The notes under the pieces: generated by a model | What the model saw: the letters and a program-made list of their open reading frames with translations, nothing else | What the model was told of the DNA's origin: nothing | The model's database searches: none | NCBI RefSeq assembly: GCF_900109515.1 | Contig: NZ_FOBD01000025.1 | Coordinates: 1 to 64,000 of the forward strand | Reading direction: 5' to 3' | Source of the DNA: Paenibacillus sp. OK003 | Lineage (GTDB): Bacteria > Bacillota > Bacilli > Paenibacillales > Paenibacillaceae | DNA: 64,000 nucleotides | Shown: positions 1-8,253 of the stretch, in pieces | Numbering within the stretch: position 1 is the stretch's first letter | Layout of the letters: the number at the start of each line of letters is the position of its first letter | Position numbers and translations under genes: made by a program

Positions 1-92
1 CCACACGTACCCATCCCGAACACGACCGTTAAGCCCTCTAGCGCCGATGGTACTTGGACCGCAGGGTCCTGGGAGAGTAGGACGCCGCCAAG
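1..92 (+). rRNA. rrf: 5S ribosomal RNA, 5'-truncated by the window edge
   Basis: The first ~92 bases match the 3' three quarters of a bacterial 5S rRNA: the loop B/C segment with CCATCCCGAACAC near the start, the TAGCGCCGATGGTACT region and the closing GGGAGAGTAGGACGCCGCCA stretch. The 5' end lies outside the window. It is the last gene of an rRNA operon, because a terminator follows directly. Confidence 0.95.
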
Positions 93-97
93 CAAAG

Positions 98-130
98 AAC
101 CACTGCCGATGTTATTCGGTGGTGGTTTTT
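98..130 (+). terminator. rRNA operon terminator
   Basis: A 12-bp stem (arms about 99-110 and 116-127, with two G-U pairs) is followed by a T-run. It lies immediately after the 5S rRNA. Confidence 0.85.
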
Positions 131-167
131 ATTTGTTTATAAACATAAATGTAGGAGTAGCTAGTTG

Positions 168-266
168 ATGGTGTATGGAGTTTTGGCTTTGGAAGCAGCT
201 ATTAATAGAGGGTGGATTGACTTTCAAAAGAGGGTAAATGAATGCCTTAAAAGAGTCTTGAAATGA
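168..266 (+). CDS. possible 32-aa peptide of unknown function
   Basis: An ATG at 168 opens a 32-codon frame ending in TGA at 264-266, with AGGAG at 153-157 ten bases upstream. The product would be a short amphipathic peptide with a basic C-terminal half. I do not recognise it. It could be real or a chance frame between the rRNA terminator and the next gene. Confidence 0.2.
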   Translation: MVYGVLALEAAINRGWIDFQKRVNECLKRVLK

Positions 267-384
267 AGGTAACATTTTTGTTACGGAAAACGCATTCTAA
301 ACCAGTATAATAGGACTATGTTAAATATGCTAAAAGTACCTGACCACAGAGCTGGAATGTGCAGCTGTGAAAAGGAGGGTGTGT

Positions 385-822
385 GTGATAAGTTGGCGAA
401 GACTAGTTCTTCATTCGTTTCTCTTGCTCGGCCTGATAGGCGTGCTTGTAGGATGCGGTGAAGCAGGATCTGCATGGACTTCTTATGAAGGAGCGGTAAA
501 CGAGAAGGGTTTCCCGGTTCCTAAAGTGGCGAATAAATCTGACCAGTCTGAAAACAATTCGGATATGGATTATGTTCGATATACGCTATCTGGTATTAGT
601 GAGAGCACTAGTATTCCTGAGGTGTATCTAGACGAGATTAAGAGCTGGGGATGGACAGAAAAGCAAGCCAAGAGTACTTCCAATGACTCAAGTTCCCTAC
701 GTGTATTTGCTAAAGAAGGGCATACTGTACATCTAGCTGTACATGATGGGTTCTTCACGGTGATGGTTCCGAAAAGTGAAGCTGCCCAGACGACAGTAAA
801 ATCACTGGATGATGATGACTGA
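385..822 (+). CDS. small predicted lipoprotein of unknown function
   Basis: A 145-residue protein is read from GTG 385. That start is preferred over the in-frame GTG at 367 because AAGGAGGG (372-379) sits five bases before 385. The N-terminus is a lipoprotein signal: basic WRR, a hydrophobic run at about 7-22, then a lipobox ending in Gly-Cys at residue 24. The mature part is Ser/Asn/Asp-rich, shows no catalytic motif I recognise and ends in four aspartates. It is probably anchored to the outer face of the membrane. It stands alone after the rRNA operon with its own terminator at 883-913. Function unknown. Confidence 0.7.
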   Translation: MISWRRLVLHSFLLLGLIGVLVGCGEAGSAWTSYEGAVNEKGFPVPKVANKSDQSENNSDMDYVRYTLSGISESTSIPEVYLDEIKSWGWTEKQAKSTSNDSSSLRVFAKEGHTVHLAVHDGFFTVMVPKSEAAQTTVKSLDDDD

Positions 823-882
823 ATAAGTTGTGTTTTGATGTAATGGTTCGACAATTAACGGTGTAATGGTCCGTATGATAGT

Positions 883-913
883 AAAGCTCCCGATCTCTGA
901 TCGGGAGCTTTTT
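883..913 (+). terminator. Rho-independent terminator after the lipoprotein gene
   Basis: A perfect hairpin (arms about 883-895 and 899-911, three-base loop) runs into a T-tract. Confidence 0.85.
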
Positions 914-1471
914 GTATTTATTTTTGTCTGTCATGAATCATATTAGATGAGCAATGAATCGTTCGGAGGTTTTCTTTTGGCGGTAACTTAACCAGGAGCT
1001 GTAGAGAGGCAGGCTTCAGCACTCACACAGGAGACATGAGCATAGATAGCAAAGATAGTAGGTACCTGTAGAGGCTGGTCTCAGTCGTCTATAGAGCAAG
1101 TAAACATGGAAGAGGCGAGAAGATACCGAAATAAAGCATGTTATAAGCCTACTACGTACTCAATATCAGAAAAGGTATTCAACAAGCTAGGGCGTGGCAG
1201 AACGGAAATGGATGTACTGCGTTGGGGATAACCATTTTAACTATACCCATGCTGTGGATAAGGGAGAAAGGGAGGGGAAATGAATAAAGGTTATCCACTG
1301 TGGATAACCTTTAGGATTTGGAAGCATGACGCAGTAATCAAGGAAGAGTGTCATAGGAGTGGTTGCGTCAGTTTGAATAGAAGGTATGGATGAGTTATAG
1401 CGTTTTATGTATTACTGGTTTCAACTATACATTGCGTTAGGCAAGGTTATAGGTAAAGGATAGGTGAACAA
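914..1471. other. gene-poor stretch
   Basis: No convincing coding frame with a ribosome-binding site is visible on either strand. The only clear structure is the DnaA-box-like cluster at 1223-1307. Confidence 0.6.
1223..1307. promoter_or_regulatory. cluster of DnaA-box-like 9-mers
   Basis: Four sites match the DnaA box TTATCCACA or its complement. TGTGGATAA occurs perfectly at 1253-1261 and 1299-1307. One-mismatch copies lie at 1223-1231 (TGGGGATAA) and 1291-1299 (TTATCCACT). The last two form the arms of a palindrome at about 1286-1312. DnaA binding is inferred from the motif only. The palindrome has no T-tract, so it does not look like a terminator. Confidence 0.5.
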
Positions 1472-1996
1472 TTATTGCAGGTAGTAGGAGACATCTTGTT
1501 CATTTAATTTGATAAGCCCGTCCTTACGTTCGCGTGAAAGAACAAGTACAACATATAGACGTGGTACAAGCAGCCACAGATGCCAGAAAATCAAAGATAG
1601 GGTGAAGGACAAGGGTGACCATATTAAACAGACGGTAATGATACATAGCCCAATCCAGCTCATATTGAGGTGGACCCGGACAAACATGCGGTAGCTGAAA
1701 TGTTGGTCTGGAATATAGCCGAACCAAGGCATTTTGAGATTCCAGCGCCAACGACGTGCATAGGAGGTACGGACCAGCAGTAATATGGTTCTGGCAATGA
1801 CATAATGAATCCATAGTGTGATCGGTCCTGCCAGGATAAAGTAGAAGAGGCCGGTCCAGGAGAATGCTAACAGATTAAACAAAAGCATAATGACAGGCAA
1901 AGACAGATAGCTAAAGATCACGCTGCGGGCAATGGCCTTTTTTTTCAGAAGCCGGTATTGATAAAAGGTTGCTTTATTCTCCGGTTCGGCGATCAT
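1472..1996 (-). CDS. integral membrane protein of unknown function
   Basis: A 174-residue protein with a strong ribosome-binding site (AGAAGGAGGA) about nine bases before ATG 1996. Four hydrophobic segments are visible at roughly residues 25-45, 48-72, 112-130 and 132-152. They are separated by an Arg/Trp-rich loop, and the C-terminus is charged. I see no enzyme or transporter motif. It is the only reverse-strand gene before abrB and has no operon partner. The strand and strong RBS argue it is genuine; the role is unknown. Confidence 0.65.
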   Translation of the reverse strand: MIAEPENKATFYQYRLLKKKAIARSVIFSYLSLPVIMLLFNLLAFSWTGLFYFILAGPITLWIHYVIARTILLLVRTSYARRWRWNLKMPWFGYIPDQHFSYRMFVRVHLNMSWIGLCIITVCLIWSPLSFTLSLIFWHLWLLVPRLYVVLVLSRERKDGLIKLNEQDVSYYLQ

Positions 1997-2590
1997 ACGA
2001 TTACAAATCCTCCTTCTGGGATCACGTTCATTTGTAATAGGTATTCGTTTTCATTAATAAGGAAATGGATGATGCAGAGACGTATATGAACCTTGAATGG
2101 ACTCCAGATTGATGTACAAGATATGGAAGTAGGTTAATCCTATACAAGTATACCTTCGAACGATCTGGCTGTCAGGCTCGGAATGGTGATGTATTATATA
2201 TCGGCTGAAAATCCAAGTTTTTTTAAGATTATAGAATATAAGTTTTTATAGCCATAGGAGGGGGAGCAGATAATCACATGAAAAATACAATGGAGCGAGG
2301 CAATGTTTCTTGTAATGGCTGTCCAATCATGGTTTTCATATAATAGAAGAAATGCAGGTCTGCGAGGTTATAGATACGTTATAAGGTAAGGAGAATGGCT
2401 AACAAATGCGGGCTGTTTCGCTGAAGTATAGAACCAAAGGCATTTTTCTTATGTTTGTTTTCGGTACAGACACCCATAGAGGGGCAGGCGAATATATATA
2501 TTTTATAGAAAGAAAGCACTATGAAAAGGTTTAAAATAATAGAAACTGTGCAATACTGATAGTAATACGTAAAACAAGGTGGGATGGTTG
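1997..2590. other. intergenic region between divergent genes
   Basis: The stretch is AT-rich. A 21-codon frame at 2278-2343 lies behind a purine-rich AGGAGGGGG. No promoter with both boxes stands out, and no other feature can be supported. Confidence 0.5.
2278..2343 (+). CDS. possible 21-aa Cys-containing micropeptide
   Basis: ATG 2278 opens 21 codons ending with TAA, including a CNGCP motif. A very strong AGGAGGGGG at 2257-2265 is 12 or more bases upstream, farther than ideal. It lies upstream of csfB. It may be a small peptide or a chance frame. Confidence 0.2.
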   Translation: MKNTMERGNVSCNGCPIMVFI

Positions 2591-2776
2591 ATGGAAGGAC
2601 ACGCCGAACACACATGCATTATCTGCGAACAGACCAAAAGAGAAGGCATTTTTATTGTATCTGAATTTATATGTGACGCTTGCGAAGCAGAAATGGTTCA
2701 TACGGATGCACAGGATGCCAAGTATAATTATTTTATCCATCAGATGAAGCAGATTTGGGTGCAAAAGAACGCATAA
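2591..2776 (+). CDS. csfB: anti-sigma-G factor Gin (CsfB)
   Basis: A 61-residue protein with two paired cysteine motifs, CIIC near residue 9 and CDAC near residue 30, the zinc-binding signature of the Gin family. In B. subtilis the zinc-bound dimer binds sigma-G (and sigma-E) and prevents untimely activity during sporulation. The start is placed at ATG 2591 because AAGGTGGG (2577-2583) is seven bases upstream; in-frame GTG 2579 and TTG 2588 fit less well. Its position downstream of an rRNA operon and before the decarboxylase and tmk genes matches the B. subtilis order, although xpaC and yaaN are missing. Confidence 0.9.
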   Translation: MEGHAEHTCIICEQTKREGIFIVSEFICDACEAEMVHTDAQDAKYNYFIHQMKQIWVQKNA

Positions 2777-2804
2777 AGAGCGTTAAATCATATTAGTGAA
2801 ACAT

Positions 2805-2850
2805 CACATTGATTTGTATCAATGTGCATAGAGGCCCTAGGGGCCTTTTT
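2805..2850 (+). terminator. terminator after csfB with a preceding inverted repeat
   Basis: An eight-base inverted repeat (2805-2812 with 2819-2826) is followed by a short GC hairpin (2832-2837 with 2841-2846) and a T-run. The second hairpin is the likely terminator. Confidence 0.65.
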
Positions 2851-3119
2851 CTGTTTCTATCAGGGAAATAAGAAGGGGAAAATGGACATGATAAGCACCC
2901 ATGGGGTGACTGGATATGATGATGCTGCATCGGTGGAAACGGTGGTTTGCACGGGGGCTGGACAATTCCTGATATAATGAAAGAAGAAGTGCTTCTACTA
3001 CACGTTTTGAATACAGCAGATCGTAGGATAGAAACATGCGTGGAAAGGTCTCTGTTGTTATAGGGAGAGCATTGGTATGAACCGTATCAAAATTTATGAA
3101 TGTACAGGATGATTATTCA
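2851..3119. other. intergenic region before the decarboxylase gene
   Basis: No further gene, consensus promoter or strong hairpin is evident. Confidence 0.4.
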
Positions 3120-4952
3120 ATGGAGCATAAATCAAATACCGCACCTTTATATGAAGCGTTGCTTGCGTATCGTGATTCAGGGCAGCGTTCTTTTCATGTA
3201 CCTGGGCACAAGAACGGACAAGTCTATCGGAGGTTACTGGAGCAAGCGGACCAGCAGCAGTTAGATGGGGAAGCCGGTGAAATTCACCGTAATGAGGGTG
3301 AGGCAAAGGGAAAACAAATTTTAGGTTGTTCATTAACAGATGGGGAAGAGTGCTTCAGACAAGCTGAGGAACACGGGCATGGTAATGAAATTCACGGGCT
3401 GACGGTTCATACTGAGAATGGAACTGGCGGATCTGAAGCAGATATTGTACCGGTGAATGCGTTTCTGGAGATGATGCGGATGGATGTAACGGAAATCTCG
3501 GGGACGGACGACTTGCATCATCCAGAAGGGGTTATGTTGGAGGCGCAGCAGCTGGCAGCGGATTGTTTTGGAGCAGAGGAGAGCTTCTTCCTTGTTGGAG
3601 GTAGTACGTCTGGTAATTTGTCTTTGTTGCTGACCGTATGTAATGGACCTAATAGTCTTGTACTGGTACAGCGCAATGTGCACAAGTCCGTCATTCACGG
3701 GTTGATGCTGGCAGGCGCAAGGGCTGTATTCCTGGAGCCATGGGTTGATCCTGCGAGTGGACTGGCGGTGATGCCGTCGCTAGAGACGGTGCAGGCCGCT
3801 GTCCAGGCATATCCTGAGGCAAAGGCAGTACTTGTGACTTTGCCCAATTATTACGGCATGGGCGCTGATCTGAAGCCCATCGCTGAGGTGTGCCATGAGG
3901 CAGGCATGCCGCTGCTCGTGGATGAAGCGCATGGCGCGCATTATGGGCAGCATCCGGAGCTGCCAGCCTCTGCACTGTCCTGCGGAGCAGACGGTGTGGT
4001 GCAGTCGACCCACAAGATGCTGTCTGCTTTCACCATGGGAGCCATGCTGCACGTTCAGGGACCACGGTTAAACCGGTCCCTGCTGCGTCAGCGTCTGGCC
4101 ATGGTGCAAAGCTCAAGCCCATCGTACCCAGTGATGGCTTCGCTTGATCTGGCGCGCCGCCTGCTGCATACGCAGGGCGCGAATGCCTTCACGGCGGGGC
4201 TTGCCGCCGTGGACGCCTTTAAGCGCGGCCTCGCGGAGCTGCCGCGCTTTCGGTTGCTGCAGCCGGGGCAGCTGCTGCAGCAAGAGCCGCCAGCCGGGGC
4301 GAAGCCGGCAGCTGGCGGGAAGTCCGAGGCCGCCGCTGGTTCACCAGGGCGGCCTGAAGCAGTGCCCGCGGCGGCGTTGCCTTCAGCCGCGGGATACACC
4401 GCTCAGGACCCGTTCAAGGCCGTCATCTATGACGGCACAGGGGTGCTGAGCGGTTATGGGCTGCAGCAGCAGCTGGAAGCGCGCGGCTGCGTGCCCGAAA
4501 TGAGCGACGAACGATACGTCGTCCTGCTCTTTAGCCTGGGCTCGACGCTGCGCGATGCCGAGCACCTGTTGCAGGCCTTACAGCAAATCAGCCTTGCAAA
4601 TGAGCAGGCTCGTTCACTGCCTTCAGCCTCACAGCGTTTTACAAAAGATTCTGCAAATTATATTTCCACGTGGAACAATTTTCAAGAAGGAACTCCTTTC
4701 TCGGAGCCTATCCCTTTCTCATTGCAGACGATTATGGAGGAGGATACAACAGAGGTTTCCATCGAAAACTGTATTGGTCTTCGCTCGGCGGAGATGGTCA
4801 TTCCGTATCCACCTGGCATACCTCTTGTTTACGCTGGTGAGCGAATAAGCGCGGCTATGGCAGCACGAATTAAGCTGCTGAGAGACGAAGGAGCAAGGTT
4901 CCACGGTGTATCGGATACTTCGCTGCAATCATTGAAAATCATCCGGGAATAA
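3120..4952 (+). CDS. yaaO: PLP-dependent Orn/Lys/Arg decarboxylase family protein (YaaO-like)
   Basis: A fold-type I PLP enzyme of the basic amino acid decarboxylase family (lysine, ornithine or arginine to a diamine or agmatine). It shows the N-terminal FHVPGHKNG motif, DDLHHPEG, the SxSGN loop, VDEAHGAHYG, and STHKM with the PLP lysine near residue 299. ATG 3120 is favoured by a weak AGGATG upstream; ATG 3096 lacks a ribosome-binding site. At about 610 residues it is longer than the usual ~480. A ~75-residue His/Glu/Gly-rich insertion follows FHVPGHKNG, and an Ala/Pro/Gly-rich linker lies near residues 380-425. The linker region is about 70-77% GC. The substrate cannot be told from sequence. 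Confidence 0.9.
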   Translation: MEHKSNTAPLYEALLAYRDSGQRSFHVPGHKNGQVYRRLLEQADQQQLDGEAGEIHRNEGEAKGKQILGCSLTDGEECFRQAEEHGHGNEIHGLTVHTENGTGGSEADIVPVNAFLEMMRMDVTEISGTDDLHHPEGVMLEAQQLAADCFGAEESFFLVGGSTSGNLSLLLTVCNGPNSLVLVQRNVHKSVIHGLMLAGARAVFLEPWVDPASGLAVMPSLETVQAAVQAYPEAKAVLVTLPNYYGMGADLKPIAEVCHEAGMPLLVDEAHGAHYGQHPELPASALSCGADGVVQSTHKMLSAFTMGAMLHVQGPRLNRSLLRQRLAMVQSSSPSYPVMASLDLARRLLHTQGANAFTAGLAAVDAFKRGLAELPRFRLLQPGQLLQQEPPAGAKPAAGGKSEAAAGSPGRPEAVPAAALPSAAGYTAQDPFKAVIYDGTGVLSGYGLQQQLEARGCVPEMSDERYVVLLFSLGSTLRDAEHLLQALQQISLANEQARSLPSASQRFTKDSANYISTWNNFQEGTPFSEPIPFSLQTIMEEDTTEVSIENCIGLRSAEMVIPYPPGIPLVYAGERISAAMAARIKLLRDEGARFHGVSDTSLQSLKIIRE

Positions 4953-5171
4953 TGGAGTTTAGCATGCCAAGGAACTTGAGGAGTCAACCAGCATTAAAAT
5001 GAGCGTTTTGCTTCATTTGATTCGATTCAACCACGGGTACAATCTATAGACGAATAAGCATTTCGGATATATAACTTTGTTGATTGAAACAGGCTCTTTG
5101 GATTTATGCAAAATGCTCAAACAAGTTAAGACATCATTGTTGTCTGGACATAAGAAAGAAGGGAACAAACC

Positions 5172-5600
5172 TTGGATATTCCGCTAAAAAAATATACGGG
5201 AATAGTCCTGCAAGTCTTACTGATGTACGGGTTTTATTGGATAGGAAACCTGATTCAGGCTTTACTGCATCTGCCGTTAACAGGAAGTATTGTCGGGATG
5301 CTGCTTCTATTCATCGTCATTCAACTGGGCTGGATCAGAATAAGCTGGGGCGAAGAAGGATCATCCTGGCTTCAATCGAATTTGCAATTATTGTTTATCC
5401 CTCCCACGGTGGGCATTATCAATCATTTTGATTTTTTTAGAGCCAATACGCTGCTGCTTGTTCTGGGGTTAATCGTTAGTACATTAATTACTTGTCTGTT
5501 GTCTGCGAAAATCAGTGAATGGCTCATGGCGTGGAGATCGACGCATCCAGGTAAGAAGGAGGCGATCTCATGCTCGCATTCATCCTCGGAATCGGAATGA
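5172..5600 (+). CDS. lrgA: CidA/LrgA-family holin-like membrane protein
   Basis: A small protein of 142 residues with four hydrophobic segments and the LrgA-family pattern (PLTGSIVGMLLLF, then an NLQLLFIPPTVGI block). The start is TTG 5172 with AGAAGGGA upstream. Family members act as holin-like partners of LrgB, affecting murein hydrolase activity, and in some Gram-positives are linked to pyruvate uptake. The 3' end overlaps lrgB by 31 bases, so the pair is probably translationally coupled. Its place between the decarboxylase and tmk is not the B. subtilis arrangement. Confidence 0.9.
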   Translation: MDIPLKKYTGIVLQVLLMYGFYWIGNLIQALLHLPLTGSIVGMLLLFIVIQLGWIRISWGEEGSSWLQSNLQLLFIPPTVGIINHFDFFRANTLLLVLGLIVSTLITCLLSAKISEWLMAWRSTHPGKKEAISCSHSSSESE

Positions 5601-6262
5601 TTGCCCTGACCGTGGCTATATATATTCCGGCGACTCATTTATATAGAAGATTGAAGTGGCCGATTCTTATGCCTGTATTGACGGCAACGGCTGTAATCGT
5701 ACTGATTTTGCTCATTTCCGGCATTAAGCTCGATACGTACATGCTTGGTGGCAAATGGATACAGGAATTATTGGGACCGGCCGTGGTTTCCCTGGCATTC
5801 CCTTTGGCGAAGCACCTTGATGTATTGAAACGGAATATTATTCCGATATTAGGGGGGACCTTGGGTGGAAGCATCGTTGGCATGTCCACAGGGGCTGCCA
5901 TATCACTGCTGCTGGGTTATCCGCAAGATATCGTTATCGCATTATTGCCTAAATCCATTACGACACCCGTTGCCATTCAACTGGCTGATCAGGTAGGAGG
6001 AAATTCATCCTTCACTTCGTTATTTGTGATGATAGCCGGATTTTCGGGGATATTATTGGGACCCATGATATTGAAATCGGGCAGAGTAAGCAGCAAAAAT
6101 GCGTATGGAATCGGACTCGGCTCGGCTTCCCACGCACTGGGCATGGCAAGATCCTTTGAGTATGGCGAGAATGCGGTAGCGCTGAGTTCCGTATCGATGA
6201 TTGTCAGTGCTATTGCCGGCTCTGTCATGCTCCCTCTATGGGTGTGGCTGATTTACGGCTGA
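5570..6262 (+). CDS. lrgB: CidB/LrgB-family membrane protein
   Basis: A protein of 230 residues, hydrophobic throughout, of normal LrgB length. It carries the conserved LLPKSITTPVAIQ and SASHALGMARSFEYGE blocks near residues 125 and 190. AAGGAGG lies seven bases before ATG 5570, inside the end of lrgA. It forms a two-gene unit with LrgA. The B. subtilis counterparts are controlled by the LytST two-component system. No regulator gene is adjacent here, so control is unknown. Confidence 0.92.
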   Translation: MLAFILGIGMIALTVAIYIPATHLYRRLKWPILMPVLTATAVIVLILLISGIKLDTYMLGGKWIQELLGPAVVSLAFPLAKHLDVLKRNIIPILGGTLGGSIVGMSTGAAISLLLGYPQDIVIALLPKSITTPVAIQLADQVGGNSSFTSLFVMIAGFSGILLGPMILKSGRVSSKNAYGIGLGSASHALGMARSFEYGENAVALSSVSMIVSAIAGSVMLPLWVWLIYG

Positions 6263-6491
6263 ACAGCCTATGTGCCTTATCGAAAATATTGGAGAATAGC
6301 TGACCGTTAACGTGGGATCATGTATAGTATTATAATAAGAAGCTTGTACCAAACTCGAACCAATCTACGGAGTGATCGTGAACATACACCTCTGGGCGGG
6401 CTAATTCATAGTCTGGAGTATAAGAGGATCGAGGTTGTAATTATCGCAGCACAATGAGGAGCAATTATCGATATAGAAAGCAGGGAAGCAT

Positions 6492-7139
6492 ATGCAGGGC
6501 AGAGGTAAATTCATTACGTTGGAAGGGGGAGAAGGATCGGGCAAAACAACGATGATCAGCAAGCTAGGTTCTTACTTTGAAGAACAGGGTATACCATATG
6601 TAGTTACTCGGGAACCTGGCGGGATTGAAATTGCGGAGAAAATACGTGCTATCATCCTTAATCCTCTTCATACGGCAATGGATGCACGAACCGAAGCGCT
6701 GCTCTATGCAGCTGCACGCAGCCAGCATCTGGCGGAGAAGGTGGAGCCTGCATTGAAGGCAGGGAAGACCGTTATCTGTGACCGATTTGTCGACAGCAGT
6801 CTGGCCTATCAAGGATACGCTCGTGGTCTTGGCGTAGAGAATGTTTGGGCCATTAATCGGTTTGCAATAGGTGAACTGATGCCGGACGTCACACTGTATC
6901 TGGATATCGAGCCGGAAGCAGGTCTCGCTCGTATTGATGCCCACGATGGACGTGAAGTTAACCGCCTGGATCTCGAAAGTCTGGAGTTCCACCGCAAAGT
7001 GCGTGAAGGCTATTTCCTACTGAAGGAACAGTTTCCTGACAGGATCAAAGTCATCGATGCTTCTCAAAAGCAAGAAGAGGTCTTGGCAGCAATGATTTTG
7101 TCGCTTGAGACAGGGATTTTGAAGGATTTTGACGAGTAA
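6492..7139 (+). CDS. tmk: thymidylate kinase
   Basis: Phosphorylates dTMP to dTDP with ATP in the cytoplasm. It has the P-loop GGEGSGKTT at residues 12-20, the TREPGG motif near 38, CDRFVDSSLAYQG near 95, and a lid region rich in Asp/Arg. It is 215 residues long, typical of bacterial Tmk. It begins a run of genes (tmk, darA, yaaR, holB, ricT, yabA) in the same order as B. subtilis. The pairing of tmk with holB links DNA precursor supply with the replicase. Confidence 0.96.
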   Translation: MQGRGKFITLEGGEGSGKTTMISKLGSYFEEQGIPYVVTREPGGIEIAEKIRAIILNPLHTAMDARTEALLYAAARSQHLAEKVEPALKAGKTVICDRFVDSSLAYQGYARGLGVENVWAINRFAIGELMPDVTLYLDIEPEAGLARIDAHDGREVNRLDLESLEFHRKVREGYFLLKEQFPDRIKVIDASQKQEEVLAAMILSLETGILKDFDE

Positions 7140-7201
7140 TTGTCTAATATATAGACAGGGCATTTCACAAGGTGTTTATTATCTGAAGGAGGTTATGCAG
7201 G

Positions 7202-7531
7202 ATGAAACTGATTGTTGCGATTATACAGGATAAAGACAGCAACCGATTATCCAGCGCATTGGTCAAAGCAAATTTTCGGGCTACGAAATTGGCCAGTACC
7301 GGTGGATTTTTGAAGGCAGGCAACACGACGTTTTTCATCGGTGTCGATGATGGTCAAGTCGAGTCCGTAATGAACGTCATTCGCAGCAGCTGTAAGGTTC
7401 GTGAACAGCTCGTGACTCCGGTCACTCCGATGAGCGGAACAACCGACTCTTACCTGCCGCTACCTGTCGAAGTTCAAGTAGGCGGAGCTACCGTGTTTGT
7501 TCTCCCCGTAGATCGATTCGAGCATTTTTAA
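7202..7531 (+). CDS. darA: cyclic-di-AMP receptor DarA (PII-like)
   Basis: A 109-residue protein, the same length as B. subtilis DarA (YaaQ), with the MKLIVAIIQDKD start, TKLASTGGFLKAGNTTF block and C-terminal VFVLPVDRFEHF. The family folds like a PII signal protein, forms trimers and binds cyclic di-AMP. Its downstream target is unsettled. AAGGAGGT lies about ten bases before ATG 7202. It is notable that a cyclic-di-AMP riboswitch is encoded 8 kb downstream. Confidence 0.95.
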   Translation: MKLIVAIIQDKDSNRLSSALVKANFRATKLASTGGFLKAGNTTFFIGVDDGQVESVMNVIRSSCKVREQLVTPVTPMSGTTDSYLPLPVEVQVGGATVFVLPVDRFEHF

Positions 7532-7587
7532 TGATGCAGTTTGCATAAATCTAATGGAGCGTCCTTCTTGTTATCAGGAATTGTGTT

Positions 7588-7638
7588 CTCTGTCCGAAAA
7601 AAACTTTTCGATCTGGGAAGATCTTATTTCGGACAGAG
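7588..7638. repeat. perfect 12-bp inverted repeat
   Basis: Arms at 7588-7599 and 7627-7638 match exactly across a 27-base centre that itself contains a small GATC-ended hairpin. No T-tract follows on either strand, so it is not a standard terminator. It lies between darA and yaaR. Confidence 0.6.
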
Positions 7639-7800
7639 GTTGACTAATCAACGAATAGACCCAATCCATATGGTGATATTTAACTACTATTATATATAGA
7701 GTATGATGCAGCAAGTATATAAGGTCTCCTCCTCGCACAGGCGCAGCGCGCACTGTGCTGATGGGCGATAGGCCTACTAAGATAGAAAGCAGGCGTTTTC

Positions 7801-8244
7801 ATGAAAATCAACCCTGGATTCCGACCGATGCAGAGTGGACTCAGTTCTTCCGATTCCGGCTCCAAACCGGTTCAATCCAAAAATTTCTCTGATATGATGA
7901 ATCACCAGGGTGAACGGGCATCACAGGCTGAACTTACCCGCCGATTAAGTGAGATCCAGATGCAGGGTGACCGTTTGTCTCGTTCCATGACCATTCGTGA
8001 ATTGAAAGCATACAAGCAGCTTGTAAAAAGATTTCTGGAGGAAACGGTCCGCCGCGGTGTTTCTATGAAAGAGACTCGGGGATGGGATCGTCGTGGAAGA
8101 GGGAAGCGTTACAAGTTGATTGATGAGATAGACTCTGCTTTGTTATCTATGGCTGACGAGCTTTTGGAGACAGAGGAAGGCAAGATTACGCTATTACAGC
8201 AAGTAGGAGAAATTCGGGGAATGCTTATTAACTTAAGCTTCTGA
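7801..8244 (+). CDS. yaaR: YaaR family protein (DUF327)
   Basis: A 147-residue soluble protein with a Ser/Gln-rich N-terminus and a helical C-terminal half containing ELKAYKQLVKRFLEE and WDRRGRGKRYKLIDEID, the recognisable DUF327 core. The molecular function of the family is not established. The ribosome-binding site is weak (AAAGCAGG). It ends nine bases before holB, so it is co-transcribed with replication genes as in B. subtilis. Confidence 0.88.
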   Translation: MKINPGFRPMQSGLSSSDSGSKPVQSKNFSDMMNHQGERASQAELTRRLSEIQMQGDRLSRSMTIRELKAYKQLVKRFLEETVRRGVSMKETRGWDRRGRGKRYKLIDEIDSALLSMADELLETEEGKITLLQQVGEIRGMLINLSF

Positions 8245-8253
8245 GGAGGAAGT

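Noticed and set aside
1286..1312. palindrome read as a terminator
   Set aside because: There is no T-tract and no gene ending just before it. DnaA boxes explain both arms.
5084..5431. 115-codon frame overlapping lrgA
   Set aside because: lrgA in the other frame matches a known membrane family; this product does not.
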